This document shows positions 1 to 6,053 of a DNA stretch of 7,283 nucleotides, piece after piece. Made by a program: the position numbers and the translations under genes. The stretch comes from Bacteroidota bacterium (GTDB taxonomy: Bacteria; Bacteroidota; Bacteroidia; Chitinophagales; Chitinophagaceae): positions 1 through 7,283 of the forward strand of contig JANYAL010000022.1 of assembly GCA_025361325.1 (NCBI GenBank). Reading direction: 5' to 3'. Positions within the stretch are counted from its first letter, which is position 1. Every line of letters begins with the position of its first letter. Under the pieces are notes generated by a model. It had not been told where the DNA came from and searched no databases. It saw nothing but the letters and a program-made list of their open reading frames with translations.

Positions 1-1308
1 AGATTCATCAAACACGCCGTTTCCATATGCCCGGTACCCGTTCACGAAAGTATCGGTGACTGTTGCCGGAAAAGTAAATTGCTCCAGGGGGCTCCACCCG
101 CAGCGGTAGTTGATATTTTCCGGAGTAACTGTGGATGGTGCATCCATATCTACCAGGACTAGGTCGGCATAATATCCCTCCCGGATATATCCCCTGTCTT
201 TCACCTGGAAACAATCGGCTACAGCATGACTCATCTTTTCTGCTATCCTTTCCAGGCTTATCCAGCCCAGTGAATGATAATGCAGCATGAGCAGCAAGGA
301 ATGCTGTACCAGCGGCAGCCCGGCATGGGCATGTTCGTAGGGTCCTTCCTTTTCCTGCAACAGGTGCGGGGCATGGTCGGTTGCAATCACATCGAGACGG
401 TCATCAAGCAGGGCCTCCCACAATGCCTTTTTATTTTCCGGTGCTTTGATGGCTGGGTTGCATTTTATTTTATACCCAAGCGACTCATAATCATCAGCCG
501 TGAAATGCAGGTGGTGCACACAAACTTCGGCCGTGATCCTTTTCTCGGCAAGGGGCAGCATATTGCTGAACAATGATAATTCCTTTTGAGTGCTGATGTG
601 CAGTATGTGCAGCCGGCTGTTGTATTTTTTGGCAAACTGGATGGCGATGAGCGATGATTCGTAACAGGCGTCCACATCCCTTACCAGCGGATGATCGGCC
701 GGCGAAAATGATCCCTTATCCAGTATCAGCCGTTCATAGTTTGCTTTAATAATTCCTTCGTGTTCGCAATGCGTGGCGATCAGCATCTCACTGCTGCTGA
801 ATATCCTGTCCAGGGCAGCATGGCTGTCGACCAGCATATTACCGGTACTCGCACCCATGAAGATCTTCACACCGCACACGTCCTTCTTCCGTTCATTTAT
901 CCGCAATACCTCTTCTGCATTCTGGTTGCTGGTGCCCATGTAAAAGGAATAGTTGGCTAGGGATGAAGCAGCGGCTGTGGCGTATTTTTCTTCCAACAAC
1001 TCCCCGGTCAAAGCATTCGGTATGGTATTCGGCATTTCCATGTAAGAGGTAACACCGCCTGCCACCGCCGCTTTGCTTTCCGTATAAATACAGGCTTTAT
1101 GGGTAAGACCCGGTTCCCTGAAATGTACCTGGTCATCGATCACCCCGGGGAATACATGTTTTCCTTCTCCATCGATCTCGATCACCCTGGCCTTAGTAGA
1201 AACTGACGAACCGATTTTATCAATACGTTCTCCGTCGGTCAATAGATCTGCCAGCTGGATTTTTCCCTCATTTACCAGCCGGATGTTCTTAAAAAGGTAT
1301 TTTTGCAT
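1..1308 (-). CDS. pyrC: Dihydroorotase (type I), C-terminus cut by window edge
   Basis: This enzyme interconverts N-carbamoyl-aspartate and dihydroorotate, the third step of de novo pyrimidine synthesis, in the cytosol. The frame is open from ATG at 1308 to base 1, giving 436 residues with no stop; the family is about 445-450 residues, so only roughly 10 residues should be missing. ATG 1308 is the first start after an in-frame TGA at 1320-1318. Amidohydrolase motifs are in order: DDQVHFREPG (58-67), MPNT (92-95), KIFMGAS (148-154) with the Lys expected to be carbamylated, ATHCEHE (178-184), LHILHIST (233-240), KCNPAIK (282-288) and the catalytic-Asp motif ATDHAPH (309-315). The usual HxH near residue 60 reads Q-V-H. 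From memory, the Porphyromonas gingivalis enzyme has the same Gln, so I treat it as lineage-typical rather than a defect. The gene is divergent from the Wzi/RemB-like gene across 34 bp. The pyrC identity is very secure. Confidence 0.95.
   Translation of the reverse strand, partial: MQKYLFKNIRLVNEGKIQLADLLTDGERIDKIGSSVSTKARVIEIDGEGKHVFPGVIDDQVHFREPGLTHKACIYTESKAAVAGGVTSYMEMPNTIPNALTGELLEEKYATAAASSLANYSFYMGTSNQNAEEVLRINERKKDVCGVKIFMGASTGNMLVDSHAALDRIFSSSEMLIATHCEHEGIIKANYERLILDKGSFSPADHPLVRDVDACYESSLIAIQFAKKYNSRLHILHISTQKELSLFSNMLPLAEKRITAEVCVHHLHFTADDYESLGYKIKCNPAIKAPENKKALWEALLDDRLDVIATDHAPHLLQEKEGPYEHAHAGLPLVQHSLLLMLHYHSLGWISLERIAEKMSHAVADCFQVKDRGYIREGYYADLVLVDMDAPSTVTPENINYRCGWSPLEQFTFPATVTDTFVNGYRAYGNGVFDES
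1298..1305 (+). promoter_or_regulatory. Candidate -7 box for the Wzi/RemB-like gene
   Basis: TATTTTTG is an exact match to the Bacteroidota -7 consensus TAnnTTTG and lies 37 bp before the ATG at 1343. A start site a few bases downstream would give a 5' leader of about 30 nt. The box overlaps codons 2-4 of the divergent pyrC. I see no TTG at the expected -33 distance, and the region is AT-rich, so a chance match is possible. Confidence 0.3.
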
Positions 1309-1342
1309 ATCTTGAAATCAGTTACCCGTTAAATACATTTCA
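1309..1342. other. 34-bp divergent intergenic gap, pyrC / Wzi-like
   Basis: The start codons of pyrC (minus) and the outer-membrane protein gene (plus) are only 34 bp apart. That is too short for two separate promoters, so at least one promoter must lie inside the opposite gene. No Shine-Dalgarno sequence is visible before either ATG, which is usual in this phylum. I found no exact TAnnTTTG on the minus strand for pyrC; the nearest is an imperfect ATAATTTG inside the start of the other gene. Confidence 0.6.
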
Positions 1343-3061
1343 ATGCAAATTATTAAAAGCCTGCTCAAACTGTTGATTTTTATTTCTCCCGTCGTTGCAT
1401 CGGCGCAGACCACATACTTGAAAACGGGAGCTGAGGAAGCACATTTCATAGACAGGCTGGAGATCAAGCAACAGCAGAATACCGACCTTAACTTTTCCAC
1501 CCTCCGGCCATTCAGCCGAAAGGCCATAGTACGGCAGGCCGAATTCATTGACAGTGCACGCATGGGGTACAATGACAGTACCGGGAAGGATAAATACCCG
1601 GAATGGGACAGCCAGGACCTGACAACCATTGATGAATACAACCTGCACAGCTTTTTGATGAACAACGTGGAATGGGTTTCCGGTGCGAAAGAAGACTACA
1701 AAAGCAGAAAACCTTTGTTGCGGACATTATATAAGACAAAGGCCAATATGCTCGAATACAATTCAAAGGATTTTTTCTTCGCACTGAACCCGGTCATCCA
1801 GTATGAAACGGGAAAGCAATCGGGTTATTCGGAGACTATATTCGAGAACAGGCGTGGCCTGGAGGCCCGGGGGATGATTGCCCATAAGATTGGCTTCTAC
1901 ACCTTCCTCACTGATAATCAGGAACGGGGGCCCCTGTATTTCCAGCAACAGGTGAATAACTCCCACGCTGTACCCGGAGCCGGGTTTTACAAGATCTTTA
2001 AGATAACGGGTTATGATTATTTTGATGCCAAGGGATACCTGACCTTCAATGTGACCAGGTACATCGATGTGCAGTTCGGGTACGACAAAAATTTCATTGG
2101 TAACGGCTACCGCAGTCTTTTCCTCAGCGACTGGGGCAACAGCTACCTGTTCCTGAAACTGAACACCCGGATCTGGAAACTGAATTACCAGAACATATTC
2201 ATGGAACTGATACCGCAGTTCAAAAAGAGCAATGACACCCTGCTGGAACGTAAATATGCCACCATACATCACTTAAGCATGAACGTTACCAAATGGCTCA
2301 ATATTGGTGTGTTTGAAGGGATAACCTTCAGCCGGAGAAATCATTTTGATTTTCAATACTTGAACCCCATCATATTTTACCGGTATGTAGAAGGCAATGT
2401 GGGAAGCCCCGACAAAGCCAAGATAGGGCTGGATGCCAAAGCTAATATTGCGCACCATTTTCAGTTGTATGGTCAGCTGTTATTTGACGAATTTATCTTA
2501 AAAGATATCCTGCATGACCCGAACAACTGGGCCAATAAATGGGCGTTGCAACTGGGCGTGAAATATGTGGATGCCTTTGGAATCCCCAACCTCGATCTGC
2601 AACTGGAAGCCAACCGTATTCGTCCATATACATATTCCCACTATGATACCATCGACAATTATACCCATTACAACCAGCCCCTGGCACATCCGCTGGGTGC
2701 CAACCTGCAGGAATTCATCGGAATAGCCAGTTACCAGCCATCGCCCAGGTGGTTCATTAATGCCAAGGCAATTTATTACTACCAGGGTCTCGACAGTGCG
2801 GGGAAAAACTTTGGTGCTAACCCTTTTGAGGACTACCGCACGCGCACAGGGGATGAGGGTCATTTCATTGGAAGCGGCAACAAAGCCACCTGCCTGAACA
2901 GCTTTTTACAAGTATCGTATAAATGGAAGGAGAACCTGTTCCTGGACCTGAACCTGCAATACCGTACGTACAAAACGACGAATACACCCGGGCAGACCGA
3001 TACCAAAATGATCACAGCCGGATTCAGGCTGAACATAGCAAGGCGTGACCGTGATCTATAA
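1343..3061 (+). CDS. Wzi/RemB-like outer-membrane beta-barrel protein
   Basis: This 572-residue protein is probably an outer-membrane beta-barrel related to the capsule-assembly Wzi family and to the Bacteroidota proteins annotated as gliding protein RemB. The N-terminus is a good Sec signal peptide: Lys5 and Lys9, a hydrophobic core at 10-18, and an Ala-Ser-Ala site with cleavage expected after residue 21. That supports ATG 1343 as the start. Residues 140-565 alternate aromatic and polar residues, as beta strands do. I associate several stretches with the Wzi/RemB group: FIGNGYRSLFLSDWGNSY (251-268), QYLNPIIFYRYVE (338-350), GSPDKAKIGLDAK (354-366), LYGQLLFDEF (375-384), RIRPYTYSH (425-433) and NQPLAHPLGANLQEF (444-458). 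There is no T9SS tail, as expected for a protein inserted in the membrane. Wzi anchors capsule in Enterobacteria and RemB is linked to gliding in Flavobacterium; which role applies here cannot be told from sequence. No capsule or gliding gene is adjacent. Confidence 0.8.
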   Translation: MQIIKSLLKLLIFISPVVASAQTTYLKTGAEEAHFIDRLEIKQQQNTDLNFSTLRPFSRKAIVRQAEFIDSARMGYNDSTGKDKYPEWDSQDLTTIDEYNLHSFLMNNVEWVSGAKEDYKSRKPLLRTLYKTKANMLEYNSKDFFFALNPVIQYETGKQSGYSETIFENRRGLEARGMIAHKIGFYTFLTDNQERGPLYFQQQVNNSHAVPGAGFYKIFKITGYDYFDAKGYLTFNVTRYIDVQFGYDKNFIGNGYRSLFLSDWGNSYLFLKLNTRIWKLNYQNIFMELIPQFKKSNDTLLERKYATIHHLSMNVTKWLNIGVFEGITFSRRNHFDFQYLNPIIFYRYVEGNVGSPDKAKIGLDAKANIAHHFQLYGQLLFDEFILKDILHDPNNWANKWALQLGVKYVDAFGIPNLDLQLEANRIRPYTYSHYDTIDNYTHYNQPLAHPLGANLQEFIGIASYQPSPRWFINAKAIYYYQGLDSAGKNFGANPFEDYRTRTGDEGHFIGSGNKATCLNSFLQVSYKWKENLFLDLNLQYRTYKTTNTPGQTDTKMITAGFRLNIARRDRDL

Positions 3062-3071
3062 TACGGGAATA

Positions 3072-3133
3072 TTTCGCGCTAAGTCGCAAAGAAATATAGC
3101 GGCTTTACGTTTCCTTAGCTGCTTTGAGTGAAA
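3072..3133. repeat. Degenerate palindromic extragenic element between convergent genes
   Basis: The 62-bp stretch begins TTTCGCGC and ends GAGTGAAA; these ends are inverted repeats at 6 of 8 positions. Inside, GCTAAG (3078-3083) pairs perfectly with CTTAGC (3114-3119), and CGCAAAG (3085-3091) pairs with CTTTACG (3103-3109) except for one mismatch, around an 11-nt loop. The words resemble a dispersed repeat I recall from many bacterial genomes, built on CGCAAAG and GCTAAG units and ending in GTGAAA. It fills most of the 78-bp gap between the ends of the Wzi-like gene and porT. It could serve as a weak bidirectional terminator, but neither strand has a clean U-tract directly after the stem. Structure is seen directly; the repeat-family link is from memory. 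Confidence 0.45.
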
Positions 3134-3139
3134 TAATGA

Positions 3140-3871
3140 TTATTCAACAGTAAGCGAGAAAGAGATCATCCGGGAATAGATCTTGTCTATGACATTTGAG
3201 AATTTGAGGTTAGGATCCCTGCTGTGCAGGTTACTGAGCCCCCAGTCCACTTTAATTTCGGGCGTCAGCACAAAAAAGGGGAAATAAAAATGGAACCCCA
3301 GCCCGCCCTGCACACCATAATCCAGTTTTTTCAGTTTGATGAGGCTTTGCGCATTCAGATCGCCTGAACTGGCAGCAAGGTCATACTCAATTTTTCCCCC
3401 GGCCAGCATGTACACTTTAAAATTCCCTATACGGTCACTGCTAAACTTGATCTGTAAAGGAAGGGTCAGGGATATGGAGGAAACTTTCTTGATCGTATTT
3501 GAATCTTCCCCGCCCGGCTTATCGGGATAGGTCAGGCGGTATTGAAATGCTTTTTCGGTAAAGGTTAGGTCCAGCGGGAAGGTACGTATATCGAAGTGTT
3601 CATTGATATTCATATTGACCAGCCAAGCCAGGTTGATGCCGGTACTGTTCAGGCTTTCTACGACCATCACGCTGTCCTGTTGCCGGAACAGCGGATGATG
3701 GGTAAAACTGAAATGCGAACCGTTAAAGCCTACATTGATGCCGAAATGAAATTGTTTATCATCATGATCAGGCTGGTTGATGCCATCTCTTAATTGTGCA
3801 AGGCCAATCAGGGGTAAGCAGAAAAGACCACCTGCTATAAACATTATTTTTCTCCGCAATAGATGCTGCAT
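3140..3871 (-). CDS. porT: PorT-family T9SS outer-membrane protein
   Basis: PorT is a membrane-bound beta-barrel protein needed for type IX secretion and, in gliders, surface adhesin export. The 243-residue product matches the family in length and has its conserved blocks: FHFGINVGFN (41-50), FTHHPLFRQQDSVMVVE (56-72), NSTGINLAWLVN (75-86), TLPLQIKFSSDRI (136-148), LAGGKIEYDLA (156-166), LGFHFYFPFFVLTPEIKV (191-208), SRDPNLKFSNVIDKI (217-231) and the C-terminal FSLTVE. A signal peptide precedes cleavage expected after Ala25. Two starts are possible. ATG 3871 overlaps ubiE by 28 bp and supplies the basic RRK (6-8) a signal peptide needs. ATG 3844 (Met10) sits on the ubiE stop as TAATG with GGAG 7 nt upstream, but lacks any basic residue before the hydrophobic core. 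I prefer 3871 on signal-peptide grounds, moderately. It is the second gene of an operon with ubiE; this pairing is, from memory, common in Bacteroidota. Confidence 0.9.
   Translation of the reverse strand: MQHLLRRKIMFIAGGLFCLPLIGLAQLRDGINQPDHDDKQFHFGINVGFNGSHFSFTHHPLFRQQDSVMVVESLNSTGINLAWLVNMNINEHFDIRTFPLDLTFTEKAFQYRLTYPDKPGGEDSNTIKKVSSISLTLPLQIKFSSDRIGNFKVYMLAGGKIEYDLAASSGDLNAQSLIKLKKLDYGVQGGLGFHFYFPFFVLTPEIKVDWGLSNLHSRDPNLKFSNVIDKIYSRMISFSLTVE
3842..3855 (-). promoter_or_regulatory. TAATG stop-start junction with GGAG upstream
   Basis: On the minus strand, GGAG is followed by 7 nt and then by ATG at 3844, and that ATG shares its A with the ubiE TAA stop (TAATG). It is the only well-spaced Shine-Dalgarno-like sequence I noticed in the window. 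It could drive re-initiation of porT at Met10 after ubiE ends. The purine run also encodes ubiE residues Gly-Glu-Lys and porT residues Arg-Arg-Lys, so it may simply be coding sequence. Confidence 0.35.
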
Positions 3872-4587
3872 ATTCCCAGGCTCAGAGGTTTACAATAAGT
3901 GTTCTTATACCCCAGTTCATCCAGGATACCCATAAAATGTTTTCCCTCAGGAAATTTTTTGATAGATTGGTCTAGATATTCGTATGCAGCGCGGTTTTTA
4001 CAAAATAATCTTCCTATGGCTGGGGCCACTATTCTCATATACAAGTTGTACAAGGCTTTGGGTCCTTTCCGGGAGGGTTTGCTGAATTCAAGAACCACCA
4101 GTTTCCCGGACGGTCTTAACACCCGCCTGATCTCCTGTAAACCTTTTTTCAGGTTCTCAAAATTACGCACCCCGAATGCCACGGTCACCGCATCAAACGA
4201 ATCATCTTGAAAATTTATTGCTTCACTGTCTCCTTTTAACAGCATTATTGTATCTGCAAGGCCCTGTTGTTTTATCTTCTTTCTGCCAAAGGCCAGCATG
4301 CCTTCACTGATGTCGATACCGATGATCCTTTCCGGTTGCAGCAAGTGGTTTGCCATGATGGCCATGTCGCCCGTACCCGTAGCTACATCAAGTATGGTCT
4401 TAGGCCTAAGCAGGCTCAGCTGTTTTATCGCCTTACGCCGCCATTTTACATCAATTCCTGCACTCAGAAAGTGATTCATGAAATCATACCGGAAAGAAAT
4501 ATCATCAAACATGCCCGCTACCTGCTGCTTCTTTCCAAGGCCGGATGCTTGATATGGAACTACACTATCATGTTCAAATGTGGACAT
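3844..4587 (-). CDS. ubiE: Demethylmenaquinone methyltransferase UbiE/MenG
   Basis: The enzyme transfers a methyl group from S-adenosylmethionine to demethylmenaquinone, the last step of menaquinone synthesis, the respiratory quinone of Bacteroidota. The 247-residue product is full length. Class I methyltransferase features are present: SAM motif I LDVATGTGD (66-74), the acidic residue of GIDISEGM (Asp92), KGDSEAINF (118-126), and the UbiE signatures FGVRNFENLKKG (138-149) and LEFSKP (166-171). The N-terminal KKQQVAGMFDDISFRYDFMN is also typical. I start it at ATG 4587, not the upstream in-frame TTG at 4596, because that TTG lies inside a strong promoter box (4594-4601). The stop is TAA at 3846-3844. 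It is the first gene of an operon with porT, which overlaps its last 28 bp, so translation of the two is probably coupled. Confidence 0.96.
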   Translation of the reverse strand: MSTFEHDSVVPYQASGLGKKQQVAGMFDDISFRYDFMNHFLSAGIDVKWRRKAIKQLSLLRPKTILDVATGTGDMAIMANHLLQPERIIGIDISEGMLAFGRKKIKQQGLADTIMLLKGDSEAINFQDDSFDAVTVAFGVRNFENLKKGLQEIRRVLRPSGKLVVLEFSKPSRKGPKALYNLYMRIVAPAIGRLFCKNRAAYEYLDQSIKKFPEGKHFMGILDELGYKNTYCKPLSLGICSIYCGEK

Positions 4588-4593
4588 TGCGTG

Positions 4594-4601
4594 CAAAGAT
4601 A
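4594..4601 (-). promoter_or_regulatory. -7 box of the ubiE-porT promoter
   Basis: TATCTTTG on the minus strand is an exact match to TAnnTTTG and ends 6 nt before the ubiE ATG at 4587. With the usual distance from the -7 box to the start site, transcription would begin at or within a few bases of the ATG, giving a leaderless or nearly leaderless mRNA. No TTG is visible at the -33 distance. The same 11 nt, TATCTTTGCAC, recur before engB on the other strand. Confidence 0.65.
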
Positions 4602-4830
4602 AGTGGTTTTGCCTTTCTTATTTTATTGCCCTTCATAAGGTAAACGTTAAATTGTTTTAGCAGTTCTTAGTTCAGAAAGCTTTGATACAATCGCTTCTAT
4701 CCGCATTAATAAACACCCATGCCCTGAACCTGATATTATACAGGCAGGTTTGAAGTTTTTGGAATGAGTTATGTGTGAAAAGTGAATGGGCTACAATTAT
4801 TGAGTTGGACATCAAGTATCCGGTATCAAG
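4602..4830. other. Divergent intergenic region between ubiE and engB
   Basis: This gap holds the upstream parts of two divergent promoters and no gene I can support. It is AT-rich near ubiE. A perfect 6-bp inverted repeat, AACCTG (4727-4732) and CAGGTT (4745-4750), has a 12-nt spacer and no U-tract. It could be an operator half-site pair or chance. The engB-proximal end contains the tandem heptamers listed separately. A minus-strand reading frame spans 4672-5034 but mostly shadows engB. Confidence 0.6.
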
Positions 4831-4834
4831 TATC
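4807..4834 (+). repeat. Four tandem heptamers running into the engB -7 box
   Basis: Read in steps of 7, the sequence is GGACATC (4807-4813), AAGTATC (4814-4820), CGGTATC (4821-4827) and AAGTATC (4828-4834). The second and fourth units are identical and all four end in ATC. The final TATC forms the first half of the promoter box TATCTTTG at 4831-4838. A possible -33 TTG lies at 4805-4807, so the repeat occupies the spacer. A change in unit number would shift the promoter spacing by 7 bp. Confidence 0.7.
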
Positions 4835-4838
4835 TTTG
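4831..4838 (+). promoter_or_regulatory. -7 box of the engB promoter
   Basis: TATCTTTG matches TAnnTTTG exactly and ends 4 nt before the ATG at 4843. This places the expected transcription start at or within a few bases of the start codon, so the transcript should be leaderless or nearly so and no ribosome-binding site fits. A TTG at 4805-4807 could be the -33 element, with a 23-bp spacer that is on the long side. Confidence 0.65.
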
Positions 4839-4842
4839 CACC

Positions 4843-5484
4843 ATGCTCATCAGATCGGCCAGATACATCATCAGCAGCCCGGGTTATGATAAATGCCCGC
4901 CACCCGACAGGCCGGAGTATGCTTTCATTGGCCGTAGTAATGTGGGCAAGTCCTCCCTGATCAACATGCTTTGCAACAACGACCGGCTTGCTAAGACCTC
5001 CTCGGCACCGGGCAAGACACAGCTGATCAACCATTTTATCGTGGAGAGTTCTTCAGCCGATCCGGTAAAAGCGAAGGAGATGAGGATTACTGATTGGTAC
5101 CTGGTAGACCTGCCCGGGTACGGATTTGCCAAAGTGAGCCTGCGCAGCAGGAGAAGGTGGGAACAGATGATTGAGAATTACCTGCGCAAGCGGGAGAATC
5201 TTAGTCTTGTTTTTGTACTCATAGATGCCCGCCACGGGCCCCAAAAAATTGACCTTGCCTTCCTTGAACAGTTAAAGACCTGGCAAATACCATTTTGCCT
5301 GGTGTTCACCAAGAGCGATAAAGAGAACCAGCGCACGGTAAGCAAGAATGTAAAAGATTTCCTGGAAGTCATGAAGAAGACCTGGCAGTTTCTTCCCCAG
5401 CATTTTGTAAGCAGTGCCCTGAAAAGAACGGGCAGGGAAAAGATTCTGGGTCACATTGAAGAGACCAATCAACAAGTGTACTAA
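4843..5484 (+). CDS. engB: Ribosome-biogenesis GTPase EngB (YihA/YsxC)
   Basis: EngB is a small cytosolic TRAFAC-class GTPase needed for assembly of the large ribosomal subunit, and is usually essential. The 213-residue product has the full G-motif set: G1 GRSNVGKSS (30-38), G2 in SAPGKTQLIN (54-63, Thr59), G3 DLPGYGFAKV (89-98), G4 TKSD (156-159) and G5 SSA (190-192). RRRWEQMIENYLRKR (103-117) after G3 is also typical. ATG 4843 is the only start between an in-frame TGA at 4801-4803 and G1. Residues about 67-83, acidic and Ser/Lys-rich, form an insertion of roughly 15 residues between the strand after G2 and the WYLVDLPG strand, longer than in E. coli or the Bacteroidota homologues I remember. 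It is transcribed alone, divergent from ubiE and convergent with the YkuK-like gene 13 bp away. Confidence 0.97.
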   Translation: MLIRSARYIISSPGYDKCPPPDRPEYAFIGRSNVGKSSLINMLCNNDRLAKTSSAPGKTQLINHFIVESSSADPVKAKEMRITDWYLVDLPGYGFAKVSLRSRRRWEQMIENYLRKRENLSLVFVLIDARHGPQKIDLAFLEQLKTWQIPFCLVFTKSDKENQRTVSKNVKDFLEVMKKTWQFLPQHFVSSALKRTGREKILGHIEETNQQVY

Positions 5485-5497
5485 GAAATACCCGGGG

Positions 5498-5971
5498 TCA
5501 GTTTACTACCTTGTTTGCACAGCTACTGCTGGCAAAGGCCTCCGGTTTGGCCTTGAAGGCAAATCCCATACCCAGGATATATCCCATTGCTTCGCGCAGG
5601 GCCTCATTACTTTTGAACTGGGGATTGGTATTGATATCGGCGTGTACTTCCATATCCACATCGTAGAGGGTGAAAAGATCACATAGTTCATAGGCGATCT
5701 CAATACTTTTAGCCACTTCCACCAACATCCGTTCCTTGATATTATACCGTTGCAGGGTCTTTTCATTGTGAATGAACATAAATCCGCCATGTCCTTCCCT
5801 GAGGAATACGATCACTGTAGCGAATTCAGTCTCCTTTCCTTTAACCTGGCTGTCGGTTCCTATGCAAACTTTGAGGTGGTAGCCGTTTCCGGCCTCTCTT
5901 TTTATGGCTTCTTCAACAGCATCCTTGATGGGCAGCTGGATGGTATCTCCGTTAAATTTTCTCCATAACAT
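5498..5971 (-). CDS. YkuK-family RNase H-like protein (DUF458)
   Basis: This 157-residue protein matches the YkuK/DUF458 family, predicted to have an RNase H-like fold; its substrate and role are not established. Visible conserved features are VCIGTDSQVKG (35-45) with Asp40 on the first strand, the ATVIVF strand (51-56), a central helix with Glu85, the acidic strand LYDVDMEVHADINTN (102-116) with Asp104, Asp106, His110 and Asp112, and FKAKPEAFASSSCANKVV (139-156) at the C-terminus. The acidic residues on the strands could form a metal-binding nuclease site, but that is inference. There is no signal peptide, so it is probably cytosolic. ATG 5971 gives a sensible N-terminus. A weak box TAACTTTA (5992-5985, minus) with TTG 16 bp upstream may be its promoter. 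It converges on engB with no obvious terminator in the 13-bp gap. Confidence 0.85.
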   Translation of the reverse strand: MLWRKFNGDTIQLPIKDAVEEAIKREAGNGYHLKVCIGTDSQVKGKETEFATVIVFLREGHGGFMFIHNEKTLQRYNIKERMLVEVAKSIEIAYELCDLFTLYDVDMEVHADINTNPQFKSNEALREAMGYILGMGFAFKAKPEAFASSSCANKVVN

Positions 5972-5984
5972 AAAATGGGTTTTT

Positions 5985-6011
5985 TAAAGTTACGGAAGAA
6001 AAATCATACAA
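5985..6011 (-). promoter_or_regulatory. Weak candidate promoter for the YkuK-family gene
   Basis: On the minus strand TTG (6011-6009) is followed after 16 bp by TAACTTTA (5992-5985), which matches TAnnTTTG at all defined positions except the last. The predicted start would lie a few bases inside the A-rich run before ATG 5971. The spacer is shorter than usual and the match is imperfect. Confidence 0.25.
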
Positions 6012-6053
6012 CGGGTATAAAGACGGTTCCCTTCATATTAAGAAAACATAAAT

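Noticed and set aside
274..576. 100-residue plus-strand reading frame inside pyrC
   Set aside because: Antisense shadow of dihydroorotase, whose motifs run continuously through this region.
1763..2272. 169-residue minus-strand reading frame inside the Wzi/RemB-like gene
   Set aside because: Antisense shadow of a well-supported coding region; no family features seen.
2498..2863. 121-residue minus-strand reading frame inside the Wzi/RemB-like gene
   Set aside because: Antisense shadow over conserved barrel motifs; no start signal or domain.
4588..4596. TTG at 4596 as the start of ubiE, adding three residues
   Set aside because: The TTG is part of the -7 box TATCTTTG, and the ATG at 4587 gives the normal family N-terminus.
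4727..4750. Inverted repeat AACCTG/CAGGTT as a terminator or riboswitch
   Set aside because: The stem is only 6 bp, has a 12-nt spacer and no U-tract, and the region has no conserved riboswitch features I recognise.
4672..5034. 120-residue minus-strand reading frame over the intergenic region and the start of engB
   Set aside because: It shadows the engB coding region, has no recognisable domain, and spans the engB promoter.
5485..5497. Shared terminator between engB and the YkuK-like gene
   Set aside because: The gap is 13 bp and contains only a short CCCGGGG run; no stem followed by a T-tract is visible.
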